This document shows positions 33,115 through 42,305 of a stretch of 64,000 nt of DNA, one piece after another (position 1 is the stretch's first letter; each line of letters starts with the position of its first letter). A program made the translations under genes and the position numbers. The notes under the pieces are model-generated. The model made no database searches and was not told the origin of the DNA. It saw only the letters and a program-made list of their open reading frames with translations. This DNA is from Pseudomonas sp. Bc-h (GTDB lineage: Bacteria > Pseudomonadota > Gammaproteobacteria > Pseudomonadales > Pseudomonadaceae). Where the stretch lies: the NCBI RefSeq assembly GCF_002080045.1, contig NZ_MUIN01000015.1, forward strand, positions 95,260 to 159,259, given 5' to 3'.

Positions 33115-33432
33115 ATGCATGGATACGGAATGTCCGGTGACTTGTTGCACCTGAGTGTTTATCTGTTGACTATCGTTGCCTGGCTTTACTTGTGGCTGAC
33201 CTGCGTATTCAGCGCGAGTGTGCCATTCAGTAAGAAGCTGGGCACCCACGCACTACTGATCTGCGCGCTGGGCGTACCGAGCCTTGCCACCTTTATGGTC
33301 GGCGGAGCACTTTTGCTGTTCGGACTGGAGTACGTCTTGTGGAGCCTGCTGGTGGTGGGCGTTGGATTACCGCTTGCCGGGGCGCGATTGGTAAGTCGCG
33401 AGCAGCACGAACCCGGCCCGGTCGAGCGATAA
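33115..33432 (+). CDS. Small inner-membrane protein, unknown function
   Basis: A 105-residue protein with about three hydrophobic helices (VYLLTIVAWLYLWLTCVFS, HALLICALGVPSLATFMVGGALLLF, VLWSLLVVGVGLPLAGA) and a charged C terminus. A strong AAGAAGGAGATA lies just before ATG 33115. It is convergent with the Tsx-like gene. No family recognised. Confidence 0.7.
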   Translation: MHGYGMSGDLLHLSVYLLTIVAWLYLWLTCVFSASVPFSKKLGTHALLICALGVPSLATFMVGGALLLFGLEYVLWSLLVVGVGLPLAGARLVSREQHEPGPVER

Positions 33433-33483
33433 CGCTGAAAGTAATTGCGGCGTGGTTCACTGTACGTCCCACGCCGCCTGTCA

Positions 33484-34272
33484 TCAGAAGAAAACCTTTA
33501 CCAACAAACTCGCCGTGTTCTGGTCAGTGTCGAAGTAACGGGTGTCGTTGATCCCGTACTTGTTGGTCCAGTAGTCGTATTCAATACCGACATACAGCTG
33601 ACGATCCGGCAGGTTCAGCGCTTTACCCAGGTCGTATTTGATCTGTGGGTTGAAGTGCAGGTTGGAGTGGTAGTCGCCTTTGGTGTTGGACTGTTTGTTG
33701 TCCACGACCCAGTCCATGAACCCGTCGATCAGGATGTCGGATTTGCCCACCGGAATGGTGTAGGACCAGACCGGGGTGATCTGCCAGGCGCCGTAACCCG
33801 CGCGATGGCCGTCGTTGTAGCGCTTGTAGAAGTTCAGCTGGAAGTAGTCGAAGCCCGGGATGTTAAGGTCGAAACCCGGGCCGATCAGGTAGGACTCGAC
33901 GTCGCCCTCACCAAACTCGTAAGTGCCTGCCAGCAACACGTCCTTGATCGGGCCGAGTTCGAATTTCTGATCGAAGATCTTGCCCAGCGACAGGCGAGGG
34001 GAGAACTCGCCGTACAGGGTGTTATTGCCGACGCCCGCATCTTTCTTGCCGTTGTAGAAGATGTTGTCCACGAACAGGAAGTTGTCCCCGTATTTCCAGC
34101 CATCGGCATGTTCGAAGGTAAACGTCTGCTGAATTTCCGGGTTGACGGCGAAGTCTTTGCCGTAGAGGTAAGTCAGGCTGTTGCTCTGCCACTGCAGCAG
34201 ATCGCCCGACATGGCCGGAGCGGCGGCAAGCAGGCTACCTGCGGCCATCAGGCTGGAAAGCGTACGGTTCAT
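33484..34272 (-). CDS. Tsx-like nucleoside-specific outer-membrane channel
   Basis: A 262-residue outer-membrane protein with a signal peptide (MNRTLSSLMAAGSLLAAAP AMS), amphipathic beta strands throughout and a C-terminal phenylalanine (LLVKVFF), as for porins assembled by BAM. Segments such as LLQWQSNSLTYLYGKDF and FFQLNFYKR-like strands match the Tsx/OmpW-like nucleoside channel family. It is located at the end of a purine catabolic gene group, so uptake of nucleosides or purines across the outer membrane is likely. Confidence 0.88.
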   Translation of the reverse strand: MNRTLSSLMAAGSLLAAAPAMSGDLLQWQSNSLTYLYGKDFAVNPEIQQTFTFEHADGWKYGDNFLFVDNIFYNGKKDAGVGNNTLYGEFSPRLSLGKIFDQKFELGPIKDVLLAGTYEFGEGDVESYLIGPGFDLNIPGFDYFQLNFYKRYNDGHRAGYGAWQITPVWSYTIPVGKSDILIDGFMDWVVDNKQSNTKGDYHSNLHFNPQIKYDLGKALNLPDRQLYVGIEYDYWTNKYGINDTRYFDTDQNTASLLVKVFF

Positions 34273-34655
34273 GCAATTACTCCCTTGGATTAAAAGTCGT
34301 TGTTGCCCAATGATTGACGCTCTGTTTCGGCGCCTTGTTTTTACTGATTAACCTGTCCAATCGATCAGCTTTTTAATTGATAGCAAGAGCTGAGCCAACA
34401 CCCTGAAAAAAGACGAAAAAGTCTCGTCAACTGTTTTGGAAACAGTCGATTCGGGTATTTATTCGTGCCTTTTCGAGGGCGCAGAGATTGATCGGTTATC
34501 TGTCGGGTCAGTCAGGATAAGTTACGCGGTCTTGCAACCCTGTTTTTGAGCAACATTCGAGCGGCGGCGGAGGATACTGACTCGCGCAGCCGGCCTCAAG
34601 TGCTCTTTGAAAGAGCACCGAAGTCGAAAACAGGGCAGTGCGACCAGCCGGTCAG
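34273..34655. other. Intergenic region with a perfect 19-base palindrome
   Basis: The region is AT-rich next to the Tsx-like gene, where its promoter must lie. GTGCTCTTTGAAAGAGCAC at 34600-34618 is a perfect palindrome about 40 bases after the permease stop (minus strand). It has no T-tract, and could be a weak terminator or 3' stability hairpin. No gene is seen. Confidence 0.5.
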
Positions 34656-36011
34656 TCAGTGCGAGTGTGCAGGACCTGCCATGGCGGCGCGTTCGGCACC
34701 GCCGAGCACGTTGAACAACAGGTTCAACAGCACGGCACTGAGGGTCGCCATGGCGATACCGCTGTGGGTGATCGGCCCCATCCAGTGCGGCAGGTGGCTG
34801 AAGAACTCCGGTCGAACCACCGGAATCAGGCCCATACCGATGCTGACTGCAACCAGGAGCTGGTTGCGGCGGTCGGAGATGTCGGCCTCTTGAAGGATCT
34901 TGATTCCGGTGGCGGCGACCATGCCGAACATGGCAATCGCCGCGCCGCCGAGTACTGCCGGTGGAATCGACGCCACCAGATACGCAGCTTTGGGCAGCAG
35001 GCTCAACAGAATCAGGAAGCCACCGGCGACGATAGTCACCGAACGGCAGCGCACACCGGTCATCTGCACCAGGCCGATGTTCTGGGCGAAGGAGGAGTGG
35101 GTAAAGGTGTTGAGGAAACCGGCGAGGAACGAGGCGGCGGCGTCGCACAGCAAGCCGCGGCGAAGCATGCCGGGCGTGACTTCGCGGTCGGTGATCTTGC
35201 CCAGCGCCAGAAACATCCCGGTGGACTCGACGAAGATGATCACCACCACCAGGCACATCGAGAGGATCGGCGCGAGGCTGAACTGCGGCATGCCGAAGTG
35301 CAGCGGCGTCACCACTTTGACCCAATCCGCCTGGGCCAGACCGCTGAGGTCGACCATGCCGATGAAGCCGGAAATGATGTAGCCCAGACCCATGCCGATC
35401 AGCACCGAGATGTTGACCCAGAAACCGCGCATGAAGCGGTTGATCAGCAGGATGGTCAACAGCACCAGCGCCGCAACGGCGAGGTAGAGTGGATCACCGA
35501 AACTCACCGCCTTGCTGCCGCCACCGGCCCAGTTCACTGCAACCGGGAACAGCGACAGGCCGATCGAGGTGATCACGGTGCCAGTCACCAACGGCGGAAA
35601 GAAGCGCACGATTTTCGACATGAACGGGGCAATGAGCATGCCGAAGAACCCGGCGGCGATGGTCGCGCCGAAGATCCCCGGCAGACCCACGCCCGGCATG
35701 CCCGCCATGGCGACCATACTGCCGACGGCGGCAAAGCTGGCGCCCATCATGATCGGCATGCGAATCCCCAATGGGCCGATGCCGAGCGATTGCACCACCG
35801 TGGCGATGCCGGCGACGAGCAGGTCGGCGTTGATGAGGAAGGCGATTTCTTCGCGGGAGAGGCCAGCGGCCTGGCCGATGATCAGCGGCACCGCAACGGC
35901 ACCCCCGTACATCAACAGGACGTGTTGCAGGCCCACCAGAATCAGTTGCATCAGTGGCAGGGGCTGTCGTGGTGGCGCAGCAGGGATGCGCGCGTGAGTT
36001 GACTCGGACAT
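34656..36011 (-). CDS. Nucleobase:cation symporter (NCS2, urate/xanthine permease type)
   Basis: A 451-codon NCS2 transporter with about 14 helices, beginning LMQLILVGLQHVLLMYGGAVAVPLII and carrying the family signature around QNIGLVQMTGVRCRSV. The QH motif in the first helix (LVGLQHVL) is diagnostic of the nucleobase-ascorbate branch. It lies in a row with puuD, allA and alc, so urate or xanthine is the likely substrate; uracil cannot be excluded. The start MSESTHAR at 36011 is preferred. Confidence 0.92.
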   Translation of the reverse strand: MSESTHARIPAAPPRQPLPLMQLILVGLQHVLLMYGGAVAVPLIIGQAAGLSREEIAFLINADLLVAGIATVVQSLGIGPLGIRMPIMMGASFAAVGSMVAMAGMPGVGLPGIFGATIAAGFFGMLIAPFMSKIVRFFPPLVTGTVITSIGLSLFPVAVNWAGGGSKAVSFGDPLYLAVAALVLLTILLINRFMRGFWVNISVLIGMGLGYIISGFIGMVDLSGLAQADWVKVVTPLHFGMPQFSLAPILSMCLVVVIIFVESTGMFLALGKITDREVTPGMLRRGLLCDAAASFLAGFLNTFTHSSFAQNIGLVQMTGVRCRSVTIVAGGFLILLSLLPKAAYLVASIPPAVLGGAAIAMFGMVAATGIKILQEADISDRRNQLLVAVSIGMGLIPVVRPEFFSHLPHWMGPITHSGIAMATLSAVLLNLLFNVLGGAERAAMAGPAHSH

Positions 36012-36100
36012 GCAACACCTCAATTGTTCTTATTTTTGAGTACGCCCGTTGCGGCTGGGCGGTGGAACGTCTGTATCAAGAGCAGCAGCACCGCGGTCCA

Positions 36101-36194
36101 CTGTGGGAAGGAGCTTGCTGGCGAAGGCGGCCTGCCTGTGACACCTGCACTGGCTGAGCCTAGGTTTTCGCGAGCAAGCTCCCTCTCACAGGGG
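36101..36194. repeat. Extragenic palindrome, second REP family
   Basis: CTGTGGGAAGGAGCTTGCT at the left end is inverted at the right end (AGCAAGCTCCCTCTCACAG), with a spacer of about 50 bases. It matches the element near 28100. Just to the right (36200-36235) is a short imperfect tandem run around ACATCAGGTA. It lies between the permease and puuD. Confidence 0.75.
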
Positions 36195-36293
36195 GCGGAT
36201 ACATCAGGTATATCGGGTACATCAGGTAGATCGGTTAAAGCAGTTGGATCAGGGTATTCAGCTGCAACAGGGGCATTATCGACGCCCCTTGCA

Positions 36294-37595
36294 TCAATTG
36301 GTCTGCGCCCCCTTGTCGATCCATTGACCCAGCAGATCACGCTCCTGCTGAGTCATCTGGGTGATATTGCCCAGCGGCATGATCTGCGCGGTCACGGCCT
36401 GGGCCTGGATGCGCGGAGCCAGTTGCTGGATCTGTTGCGGGGTGTCGAACATGATCCCGGCTGGCGCGCTGCTGAACAGCGGGCTGGTCGGTTTGGCCGA
36501 ATGGCAGACCGCGCAGCGTTCCTGAATCACGCTGTGTACCTTGTCGAAATCCACACCACCGGCGTTGCTCGCCTGAGCGGGAGCCGCTTCGGCAGGGGCG
36601 GGCGCGACTTCAGGTTTAGGTTCGTCGGCGCGATGACCGCCGATGGCTGTGGCAGGCAGGGGCTGATACTCGATCTTGGCGACTTCCGGACCACGGGGCA
36701 TTTGCGCAGGGCCAGTCACGTACGCCAGGCAGATCATGCCCAGTGCGCCGACCGGCAGTGCCCAGGCGAACTTGTGGCTGTTGTGACGGGTGTTGAAGTA
36801 GTGACGAACCAACACCGCACACACTGCGATCGCCGCCAGGATCAACCAGTTGTACTGGCTGCCGTAGGTGCTCGGGAAGTGGTTGCTGATCATGATGAAC
36901 AGCACCGGCAGGGTGAAGTAGTTGTTGTGGCGCGAACGCAGCAGGCCCTTGGCGGGCAGCGTCGGATCAGGCGTACGGTTTTCGGCAATGGCCGCGACCA
37001 GCGCACGCTGCGCCGGCATGATGATGCGGAACACGTTACCGACCATGATCGTGCCCAGGATCGCGCCGGTATGCAGGTATGCACCACGGCCGCTGAACAC
37101 CTGAGTGAAGCCGTAGCAGGCACCGATGACCAGCACGAACAGCACCAGACCCAGAAGGCCCGGGCGCTTGCCCAGTGGCGAGTCGCAGAGCACGTCGTAG
37201 ATGAACCAGCTGGCGATCAGCGAACCGACACCAATGGCAATGCCTTCGGCGCCGCTCAGGGTGCTGCCGGGGGCCAGCAGGTAAAGGGTAGGGTTTGCGT
37301 AGAACACGATGCACAGCAGCGCTACACCCGACATCCAGGTCCAGTAGGCTTCCCATTTGAACCAGTGCAGGTTGTCCGGCATGGTCGGCGGAGCCAGCTT
37401 GTATTTTTCCAGGTGATAGATGCCACCACCGTGGATCGCCCACAGATCACCGCTCAAGCCATCGCGCGGGTTGGCGCGGTTGAGGTTGTTCTCCAGCCAG
37501 ACGAAGTAAAAGGACGCGCCGATCCAGGCGATCCCGACGATCATGTGAATCCAGCGCACGCCCAGATTCAGCCATTCCATCAGATGTGCAGCCAC
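36294..37595 (-). CDS. puuD: Membrane-bound urate hydroxylase PuuD with cytochrome c domain
   Basis: PuuD oxidises urate to 5-hydroxyisourate and passes electrons to the respiratory chain instead of to oxygen. The 433 residues have eight or so membrane helices (IHMIVGIAWIGASFYFVWLE at the start, SRHNNYFTLPVLFIMISNHFP in the middle), an Ala/Pro/Glu linker (about 320-350) and a C-terminal cytochrome c domain with CAVCH and the methionine ligand candidate near AQIMPLGN. This explains the absence of a soluble uricase in the island. Confidence 0.95.
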   Translation of the reverse strand: MAAHLMEWLNLGVRWIHMIVGIAWIGASFYFVWLENNLNRANPRDGLSGDLWAIHGGGIYHLEKYKLAPPTMPDNLHWFKWEAYWTWMSGVALLCIVFYANPTLYLLAPGSTLSGAEGIAIGVGSLIASWFIYDVLCDSPLGKRPGLLGLVLFVLVIGACYGFTQVFSGRGAYLHTGAILGTIMVGNVFRIIMPAQRALVAAIAENRTPDPTLPAKGLLRSRHNNYFTLPVLFIMISNHFPSTYGSQYNWLILAAIAVCAVLVRHYFNTRHNSHKFAWALPVGALGMICLAYVTGPAQMPRGPEVAKIEYQPLPATAIGGHRADEPKPEVAPAPAEAAPAQASNAGGVDFDKVHSVIQERCAVCHSAKPTSPLFSSAPAGIMFDTPQQIQQLAPRIQAQAVTAQIMPLGNITQMTQQERDLLGQWIDKGAQTN

Positions 37596-37643
37596 AGTCT
37601 TTACCGTTAGTCTTCCGCTACTTAACGAGCGGTCAGACCCTCA

Positions 37644-38147
37644 TTATTTTTGGGGATCGAGAATCATCTTCTGACTCTCTTCGAAGAAATGCTCATCGCA
37701 GTTATTGCCAGTACCACTGCGATCAACCACCAGGAAGTCATCCCGCTTTTCGATCGTCAGCACCGGGTGGTGCCAGACGCCGCGATGGTAATTAACACCC
37801 TGCCTGCCATTGGAGATGAAGGCGCGGGTCAACTCTGGTTCAGGTGCATCGCCAAGTGGCGCGACCACGACCAGAAAAGGGTTGCCGAGCAGCGGAATGA
37901 AAGCCTGGCTGCCCAGCGGATGGCGCTCCAGCATGCTGACGGTCAACGGCATGTCCAGCGCATCGGCGCGGAAGATGCTGATGATCGCCTTGTCGTCCGG
38001 CGTTGCCGTTTCAACGGTGGCCAGACGATGAAAGCGCATGGTCGAGCCGTTGTTGATCATGAAATGATCGCTGCCATCGGTTTCGATGACATCACCGAAA
38101 GGGGCGAAGGCTTCTTTGGTCAACGGCTCGATAATCAGTTTGCGCAT
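37644..38147 (-). CDS. allA: Ureidoglycolate lyase AllA
   Basis: AllA splits ureidoglycolate into glyoxylate and urea, the last step of the pathway. The 167-residue cupin-fold protein has LIIEPLTKEAFAPFGDVIE at the N terminus and the conserved NYHRGVWHHPVL motif. The start MRKLIIEP at 38147 was chosen over an in-frame extension that runs into the repeat at 38201-38309. It lies between alc and puuD. Confidence 0.95.
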   Translation of the reverse strand: MRKLIIEPLTKEAFAPFGDVIETDGSDHFMINNGSTMRFHRLATVETATPDDKAIISIFRADALDMPLTVSMLERHPLGSQAFIPLLGNPFLVVVAPLGDAPEPELTRAFISNGRQGVNYHRGVWHHPVLTIEKRDDFLVVDRSGTGNNCDEHFFEESQKMILDPQK

Positions 38148-38200
38148 GCGGGTTCTTCTTTCTCGAAATTCGTAAATGAAAACACTGCAATTTTTGTCTT

Positions 38201-38309
38201 GATCGTTCCCACGCTCTGCGTGGTGACGCATCCCTGGACGCTCTGCGTCCGCTCTTGATAGACGCGGAGCGTCCGGCAGTGCATTCCCATGCAGAGCGTG
38301 GGAACGACA
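38201..38309. repeat. Dispersed inverted repeat, third family (copy 1)
   Basis: The ends GATCGTTCCCACGCTCTGCG and GCAGAGCGTGGGAACGA are inverted copies; internal GGACGCTCTGCGTCC and GGACGCTC-like units are also palindromic. Copies 2 and 3 lie at 45045-45149 and 47419-47543. It lies between alc and allA. Confidence 0.85.
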
Positions 38310-38344
38310 GCAACAGTTTTCAATAACAGCCAGCTACATCCGGG

Positions 38345-39340
38345 TTATTTGGCAACCTTGCCCAACACACGCAGACGGCTTACGCCACCATCCGGGAACA
38401 CGTTCAGGCGGATGTGGGTGATCGGGCCCAGCGCCTTGATCTGCTCGTTGAAGGTGTGCTCGGCGTGCATTTCCAGTTTCTGGCTCGGCAGCAGTTCGCG
38501 CCAGAACAGGCTCTGGGTTTCGATCTGGCTGTCGGTGCCGCCTTTGACGTACGCGCCCTGAATCGAGCAGCTGTCCGGGTAGTTGCCCTTGAAGTGCAGG
38601 GTGTCGACGACGATCTGCTCGACTTCACCGGCATGACCCAATGCGACGATGACCCAGTCGTTGCCTGGCGTACGACGACGCGCGGTTTCCCAGCCGTCGC
38701 CCATGTTAACGCCACGGCCCGGGTTGAGGATGTTGCTCATGCGACCGAAGTGCTCGTCGGAGCACGCCAGCGCACGACCGCCGTTCAACGCTGCGGCCAG
38801 ATCGACCTGTTCGTTGTCGCCCACCGAAGACCAGTCACGGTGCGGCACACCGTACACGCGCAGACGCGCGACGCCGCCGTCCGGGTAGATGTTGAAACGC
38901 AGGTGGCTGTAGGCCTTGGTGTCGCTGATCTCGTGGTAGTGATGGCTGTCGCCTTTCAATTCGACAGCCGACAGCACTTCAGTCCACACGGTGCTTTCAT
39001 CCGGCTCGCCCGACGCCAGGAAGCAGGCTTCCAGCGAGGCGGATGGCGGGTAGTTGCCGGTGAAGTACGAGGTGTCGATGTCCACGCCTTTGATCGAACC
39101 GGCCACGCCCAGGCGGATCACCGCGCTGTCATAACCTTCGAAGCGCTTGCGGCGCGATTCCCAGCCGTCCATCCACTTGCCGTTGTCGTCGAACACGCCT
39201 TCTTTCCAAACAGCCGGGGTCGGCTGGAACAGGCGGTTGGCATCGGCGAACCAGTCGTCGGTGACGGAGATGATCTTGGTGCCCAGACGGGCATCGGCCA
39301 GGTTGACGAATTTTTCGAAGGGTACGGCGTAAGCTTTCAT
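38345..39340 (-). CDS. alc: Allantoicase
   Basis: It hydrolyses allantoate to (S)-ureidoglycolate and urea. The 331 residues contain the two repeated allantoicase domains (each with WESRRKR / WETARRR and the TSYFTGNYPPSASLEA / TLHFKGNYPDSCSIQG segments, the latter pair showing the internal duplication clearly). It lies downstream of uraD and upstream of allA in the same orientation, probably in the puuE-led operon. Confidence 0.96.
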   Translation of the reverse strand: MKAYAVPFEKFVNLADARLGTKIISVTDDWFADANRLFQPTPAVWKEGVFDDNGKWMDGWESRRKRFEGYDSAVIRLGVAGSIKGVDIDTSYFTGNYPPSASLEACFLASGEPDESTVWTEVLSAVELKGDSHHYHEISDTKAYSHLRFNIYPDGGVARLRVYGVPHRDWSSVGDNEQVDLAAALNGGRALACSDEHFGRMSNILNPGRGVNMGDGWETARRRTPGNDWVIVALGHAGEVEQIVVDTLHFKGNYPDSCSIQGAYVKGGTDSQIETQSLFWRELLPSQKLEMHAEHTFNEQIKALGPITHIRLNVFPDGGVSRLRVLGKVAK

Positions 39341-39398
39341 TATTTTGTCTGCCTCTGGTAATGGGCGTGGAGAGGGTCGTCAGGGCTCGGTATCAAGG

Positions 39399-39914
39399 TC
39401 AGAGCGCTTGCAAGCGGAACATCGCGATCTTATTGATCTCGGCCAGCGCGCAGGCGAACTCGGTGTCTGCCGAGTTGTGAATACGCGTCTCGAATGCCGC
39501 GAGGATCTGATGCCGGTTGCTGCCTTTTACCGCCATGATGAAGGGGAACGCGAACTTGGCCTTGTAGGCGTCGTTCAGCTCGGTGAAGCGTGCAAACTCG
39601 TCGCTCGTGCATTGGTGGATACCGGCGCCAGCCTGTTCGTTTGTGCTGGCTTCGGTCAGTTGGCCTTGCACGGCGGCTTTGCCGGCAAGATCCGGGTGAG
39701 CGTTGATCAGGGCCAGTTGCGTGGCGTGATCGGCGCTCAACAGGATATCGCTCATACGCGCATGCAGCGTCTCGATGTCGTCGAGATCAGTGCCTTGGCC
39801 CAGGTCATAGGCTTTTTCGGCCACCCAAGGCGAATGCTCGTAGATGTCAGCGAAGGCTTGGACAAAGTCTTCGCGGCTCAGAGAAGAGGGTGTCAGTGTC
39901 TGGAAACGGCTCAT
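39399..39914 (-). CDS. uraD: OHCU decarboxylase UraD
   Basis: UraD decarboxylates 2-oxo-4-hydroxy-4-carboxy-5-ureidoimidazoline to S-allantoin. The 171-residue helical protein shows the family motif HPDLAGKAA with the catalytic histidine, and FPFIMAVKG. The start MSRFQTLTP at 39914 overlaps the puuE stop (ATGA), so the two are translationally coupled. Confidence 0.95.
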   Translation of the reverse strand: MSRFQTLTPSSLSREDFVQAFADIYEHSPWVAEKAYDLGQGTDLDDIETLHARMSDILLSADHATQLALINAHPDLAGKAAVQGQLTEASTNEQAGAGIHQCTSDEFARFTELNDAYKAKFAFPFIMAVKGSNRHQILAAFETRIHNSADTEFACALAEINKIAMFRLQAL

Positions 39915-40837
39915 TTGCTGCCTCCTTCGAACGGGTGCTTGTCGTGCCAGTGGCGTGCAATTTCCACGCGGCGGGCGAACCACACCTGCTCATGTCCTTT
40001 GACGTATTCAAGGAAGCGCTGCAACGAGGCCAGACGGGCAGGGCGGCCGATCAGACGGCAGTGCAGGCCGATCGAAAGCATTTTCGGCGCTTCGGCACCT
40101 TCGGCGTAGAGCACATCGAACGCGTCTTTCAGGTAATCGAAAAAGTCGTCGCCCTTGTTGAAACCCTGGACCTGGGTGAAGCGCATGTCGTTGGTGTCCA
40201 GGGTGTACGGAATCACCAGATGCGGCTTGCCGGTGGAGTTGTTCGGCTCCCAATACGGCAGGTCGTCGTCATAGGTGTCGCAGTCGTACAGGAACCCGCC
40301 TTCTTCCATCACCAGGCGACGGGTGTTGGGGCCCGTGCGACCGGTGTACCAGCCCAGCGGACGTTCGCCGGTGAGTTCGGTGAGGATGCGGATCGCTTCG
40401 AGCATGTGCTCGCGTTCCTGCGCCTCGTCCATGTTCTGGTAGTCGATCCAGCGGTAACCGTGGCTGCAGATCTCGTGGCCTGCGTCGACCATCGCGCGGA
40501 TCACATCCGGATGACGCTGGGCGGCCATGGCCACGGCAAAAATGGTCAGCGGGATATCGAATTGCTTGAACAGCTTGAGAACGCGCCACACGCCGGCTCG
40601 GCTGCCGTATTCGTACAGCGACTCCATGCTCATGTTGCGCTGGCCTTGCAGAGGTTGCGCAGCGACCATCTCGGACAGGAACGCTTCGGATTCCTTGTCG
40701 CCGTGCAGGATATTGCGCTCGCCGCCTTCTTCGTAGTTGAGTACGAACGACAGTGCGATCCGGGCATTGCCTGGCCAGTGTGGGTGGGGCGGGTTACTGC
40801 CGTAACCGATCAGGTCGCGTGGATAGTCGGCGCTCAC
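39911..40837 (-). CDS. puuE: Allantoinase PuuE (polysaccharide-deacetylase fold)
   Basis: PuuE converts allantoin to allantoate. It is a 308-residue cofactor-independent or metal-light allantoinase of the deacetylase superfamily, unrelated to AllB amidohydrolases. Conserved segments include LSFVLNYEEGGERNILHGD, GHEICSHGYRWIDYQ and WYTGRTGPNTRRLV. It is the first gene of the minus-strand group puuE-uraD-alc-allA-puuD. A perfect TTGTATACAA operator lies about 77 bases upstream. Confidence 0.95.
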   Translation of the reverse strand: MSADYPRDLIGYGSNPPHPHWPGNARIALSFVLNYEEGGERNILHGDKESEAFLSEMVAAQPLQGQRNMSMESLYEYGSRAGVWRVLKLFKQFDIPLTIFAVAMAAQRHPDVIRAMVDAGHEICSHGYRWIDYQNMDEAQEREHMLEAIRILTELTGERPLGWYTGRTGPNTRRLVMEEGGFLYDCDTYDDDLPYWEPNNSTGKPHLVIPYTLDTNDMRFTQVQGFNKGDDFFDYLKDAFDVLYAEGAEAPKMLSIGLHCRLIGRPARLASLQRFLEYVKGHEQVWFARRVEIARHWHDKHPFEGGSK

Positions 40838-40913
40838 TGCAATCTTCCTTATCTACGTGTTGTCTGTGGCAGGGCCTTGGTTAAGTCATCAGGCCGCCGC
40901 GGCGATGGATAGA

Positions 40914-40923
40914 TTGTATACAA
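40914..40923. promoter_or_regulatory. Perfect GntR-type operator TTGTATACAA before puuE
   Basis: A perfect 10-base palindrome in the shared puuE/uraH region, identical to the one at 43942-43951 in front of the azgA/gntR pair. Confidence 0.7.
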
Positions 40924-41096
40924 CTTTATTTACGATTTGTAAGCCTGTTTTTTTGCTTTTCTCATGCCGTATGTCGCTGCAATAAACTTGCCTGAGTGGT
41001 CAACTTCGCTGGAAAAACCTCAATATTTTCCGCGACGCCCGCTGTTTCGGGCCTGTGCTGCAACGATTGGCAGCGGCGCTCTAAATTCTCATTTTT

Positions 41097-41108
41097 ATTG
41101 TGTACAAT
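41097..41108. promoter_or_regulatory. GntR-type operator before uraH
   Basis: ATTGTGTACAAT is a near-perfect palindrome (one central mismatch) with the same TTGTRTACAA core, about 112 bases before uraH. Confidence 0.65.
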
Positions 41109-41219
41109 TTTTTTTGAAAGTGTCTTAATTGCTCATCGCTCGCATTCCTCAATGCCCTGCAAGGCACTGAAAGAGTGCGAGCCCCTACTTCCAACCATCA
41201 AATGAGGCACTGACACGCC

Positions 41220-41573
41220 ATGGGACGACTGACCACACATGTGCTGGACGCCGCGCACGGCTGCCCCGGCAGCGCAATCCGCGTTGCCCTGTACCGAGTC
41301 GAAGGCGAGCGCCTGGAGAAGGTTGCTGAAGCGCTGACCAACAGCGACGGTCGTTGCGACGCTCCTCTGTTACAGGGCGATGATTACCGTTCAGGTGTCT
41401 ATCAGCTGCAATTCAGCGCCGGGGATTACTACCGCACCAAAGGCGTGAAGCTGGGCGATCAGGCGTTTCTGGATGAAGTGGTGCTGCGTTTTGGTATCGA
41501 CGCCAATCAGGACCACTACCACGTGCCGCTGCTGATCTCGCCTTACAGCTACTCGACCTATCGCGGCAGCTAG
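41220..41573 (+). CDS. uraH: 5-hydroxyisourate hydrolase UraH
   Basis: It hydrolyses the product of urate oxidation to OHCU. The 117-residue transthyretin-like protein has the N-terminal LTTHVLDAAHGCPG with the catalytic histidine, the arginine in SAIRVALYR, the HYHVPLL motif and the diagnostic C terminus YRGS. It is divergent from puuE and followed by a terminator, so it is a single-gene unit. Confidence 0.97.
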   Translation: MGRLTTHVLDAAHGCPGSAIRVALYRVEGERLEKVAEALTNSDGRCDAPLLQGDDYRSGVYQLQFSAGDYYRTKGVKLGDQAFLDEVVLRFGIDANQDHYHVPLLISPYSYSTYRGS

Positions 41574-41617
41574 TCAAACCCGCTTCACTCGCTTCATTGC
41601 TTTGCCCCGTTCCTCTT

Positions 41618-41644
41618 GCCCGCCCCACACTGCGGGCTTTTTTT
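41618..41644 (+). terminator. Rho-independent terminator after uraH
   Basis: GCCCGC (41618-41623) pairs with GCGGGC (41632-41637), followed by seven T. It separates uraH from the convergent LysE-type gene. Confidence 0.88.
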
Positions 41645-41678
41645 CGTCCGCAGGAACAGTGAGGTGGGCAATGTCCGA

Positions 41679-42305
41679 TCAGTGGCTGATCAGTGCGGCG
41701 GCACCTGCACCACCAAACAACCCGGCGCTGATGCGGTTAAACCAGCTCTGGCCCTTGCCGGTACGCAAATAGCGGGCAGCGCCCTGGGCGCTCAAGCCGT
41801 AGAACAATTTGCAGGCGAGGTCCAGCAGGGTCCAGGTGATGATCATGGTGACCAGTTGACCGAGGAAAGGCTGATCGGCTTTCAAGAACTGCGGCAGGAA
41901 GGCGGCGAAGAACAGGATGTCTTTCGGGTTGCTGCCGCCCAGCACGAAGGCGCGCCAGAACAGCGGCGCGAAGCCCGGATGAGTCAACGCCTCCGGCACT
42001 TCTGCGCCCGTGGCGGGTTGCCGGGATTGTTTCCAGCTCTGCCAGGCGAGGTAGAACAGGTACAGGCCACCGACGATTTTCAAGGCACTGAACAGTTGCT
42101 CCGATGCCATCAACAACGCGCCAAGCCCCAGGGCCGAAGCGCTGAGCAGGCAGATCGACGCGCACACGCCCCCTAGAAATGCCGGGTAGGAACGCAGCAG
42201 GCCGTAGTTGAGGCTGTTGCCGATCATCAGCAGGGACAGAGGTCCCGGGATCAGAATCACCACCAGCGCAGCGCCGCTGAACAGCAGCCAGGTTTCCAGG
42301 GTCAT
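41679..42305 (-). CDS. LysE/RhtB-family exporter
   Basis: A 208-residue inner-membrane exporter with six helices and the family start WLLFSGAALVVILIPGPLSLLMI (PGP motif). These proteins export amino acids or related small molecules; the substrate here is unknown. It lies between uraH and azgA, on the minus strand. The start MTLETW at 42305 has GGAG upstream (minus strand AAAAGGAGATTGACCGC). Confidence 0.9.
   Translation of the reverse strand: MTLETWLLFSGAALVVILIPGPLSLLMIGNSLNYGLLRSYPAFLGGVCASICLLSASALGLGALLMASEQLFSALKIVGGLYLFYLAWQSWKQSRQPATGAEVPEALTHPGFAPLFWRAFVLGGSNPKDILFFAAFLPQFLKADQPFLGQLVTMIITWTLLDLACKLFYGLSAQGAARYLRTGKGQSWFNRISAGLFGGAGAAALISH

Larger units (their letters stand above)
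40838..41219. promoter_or_regulatory. Divergent puuE/uraH control region
   Basis: This 382-base AT-rich region separates divergently transcribed puuE and uraH. It holds two palindromes of the same kind, near 40914 and 41098, one close to each gene. No coding frame is convincing. Confidence 0.7.

Noticed and set aside
32853..33140. A 95-codon open frame before the small membrane protein
   Set aside because: No ribosome site, non-coding composition, and it overlaps the start of a better-supported gene.
34638..36002. A 454-codon open frame opposite the NCS2 permease
   Set aside because: It is antisense to a clear transporter gene; His/Asp/Gln/Arg-rich composition is typical of GC-rich shadow frames.
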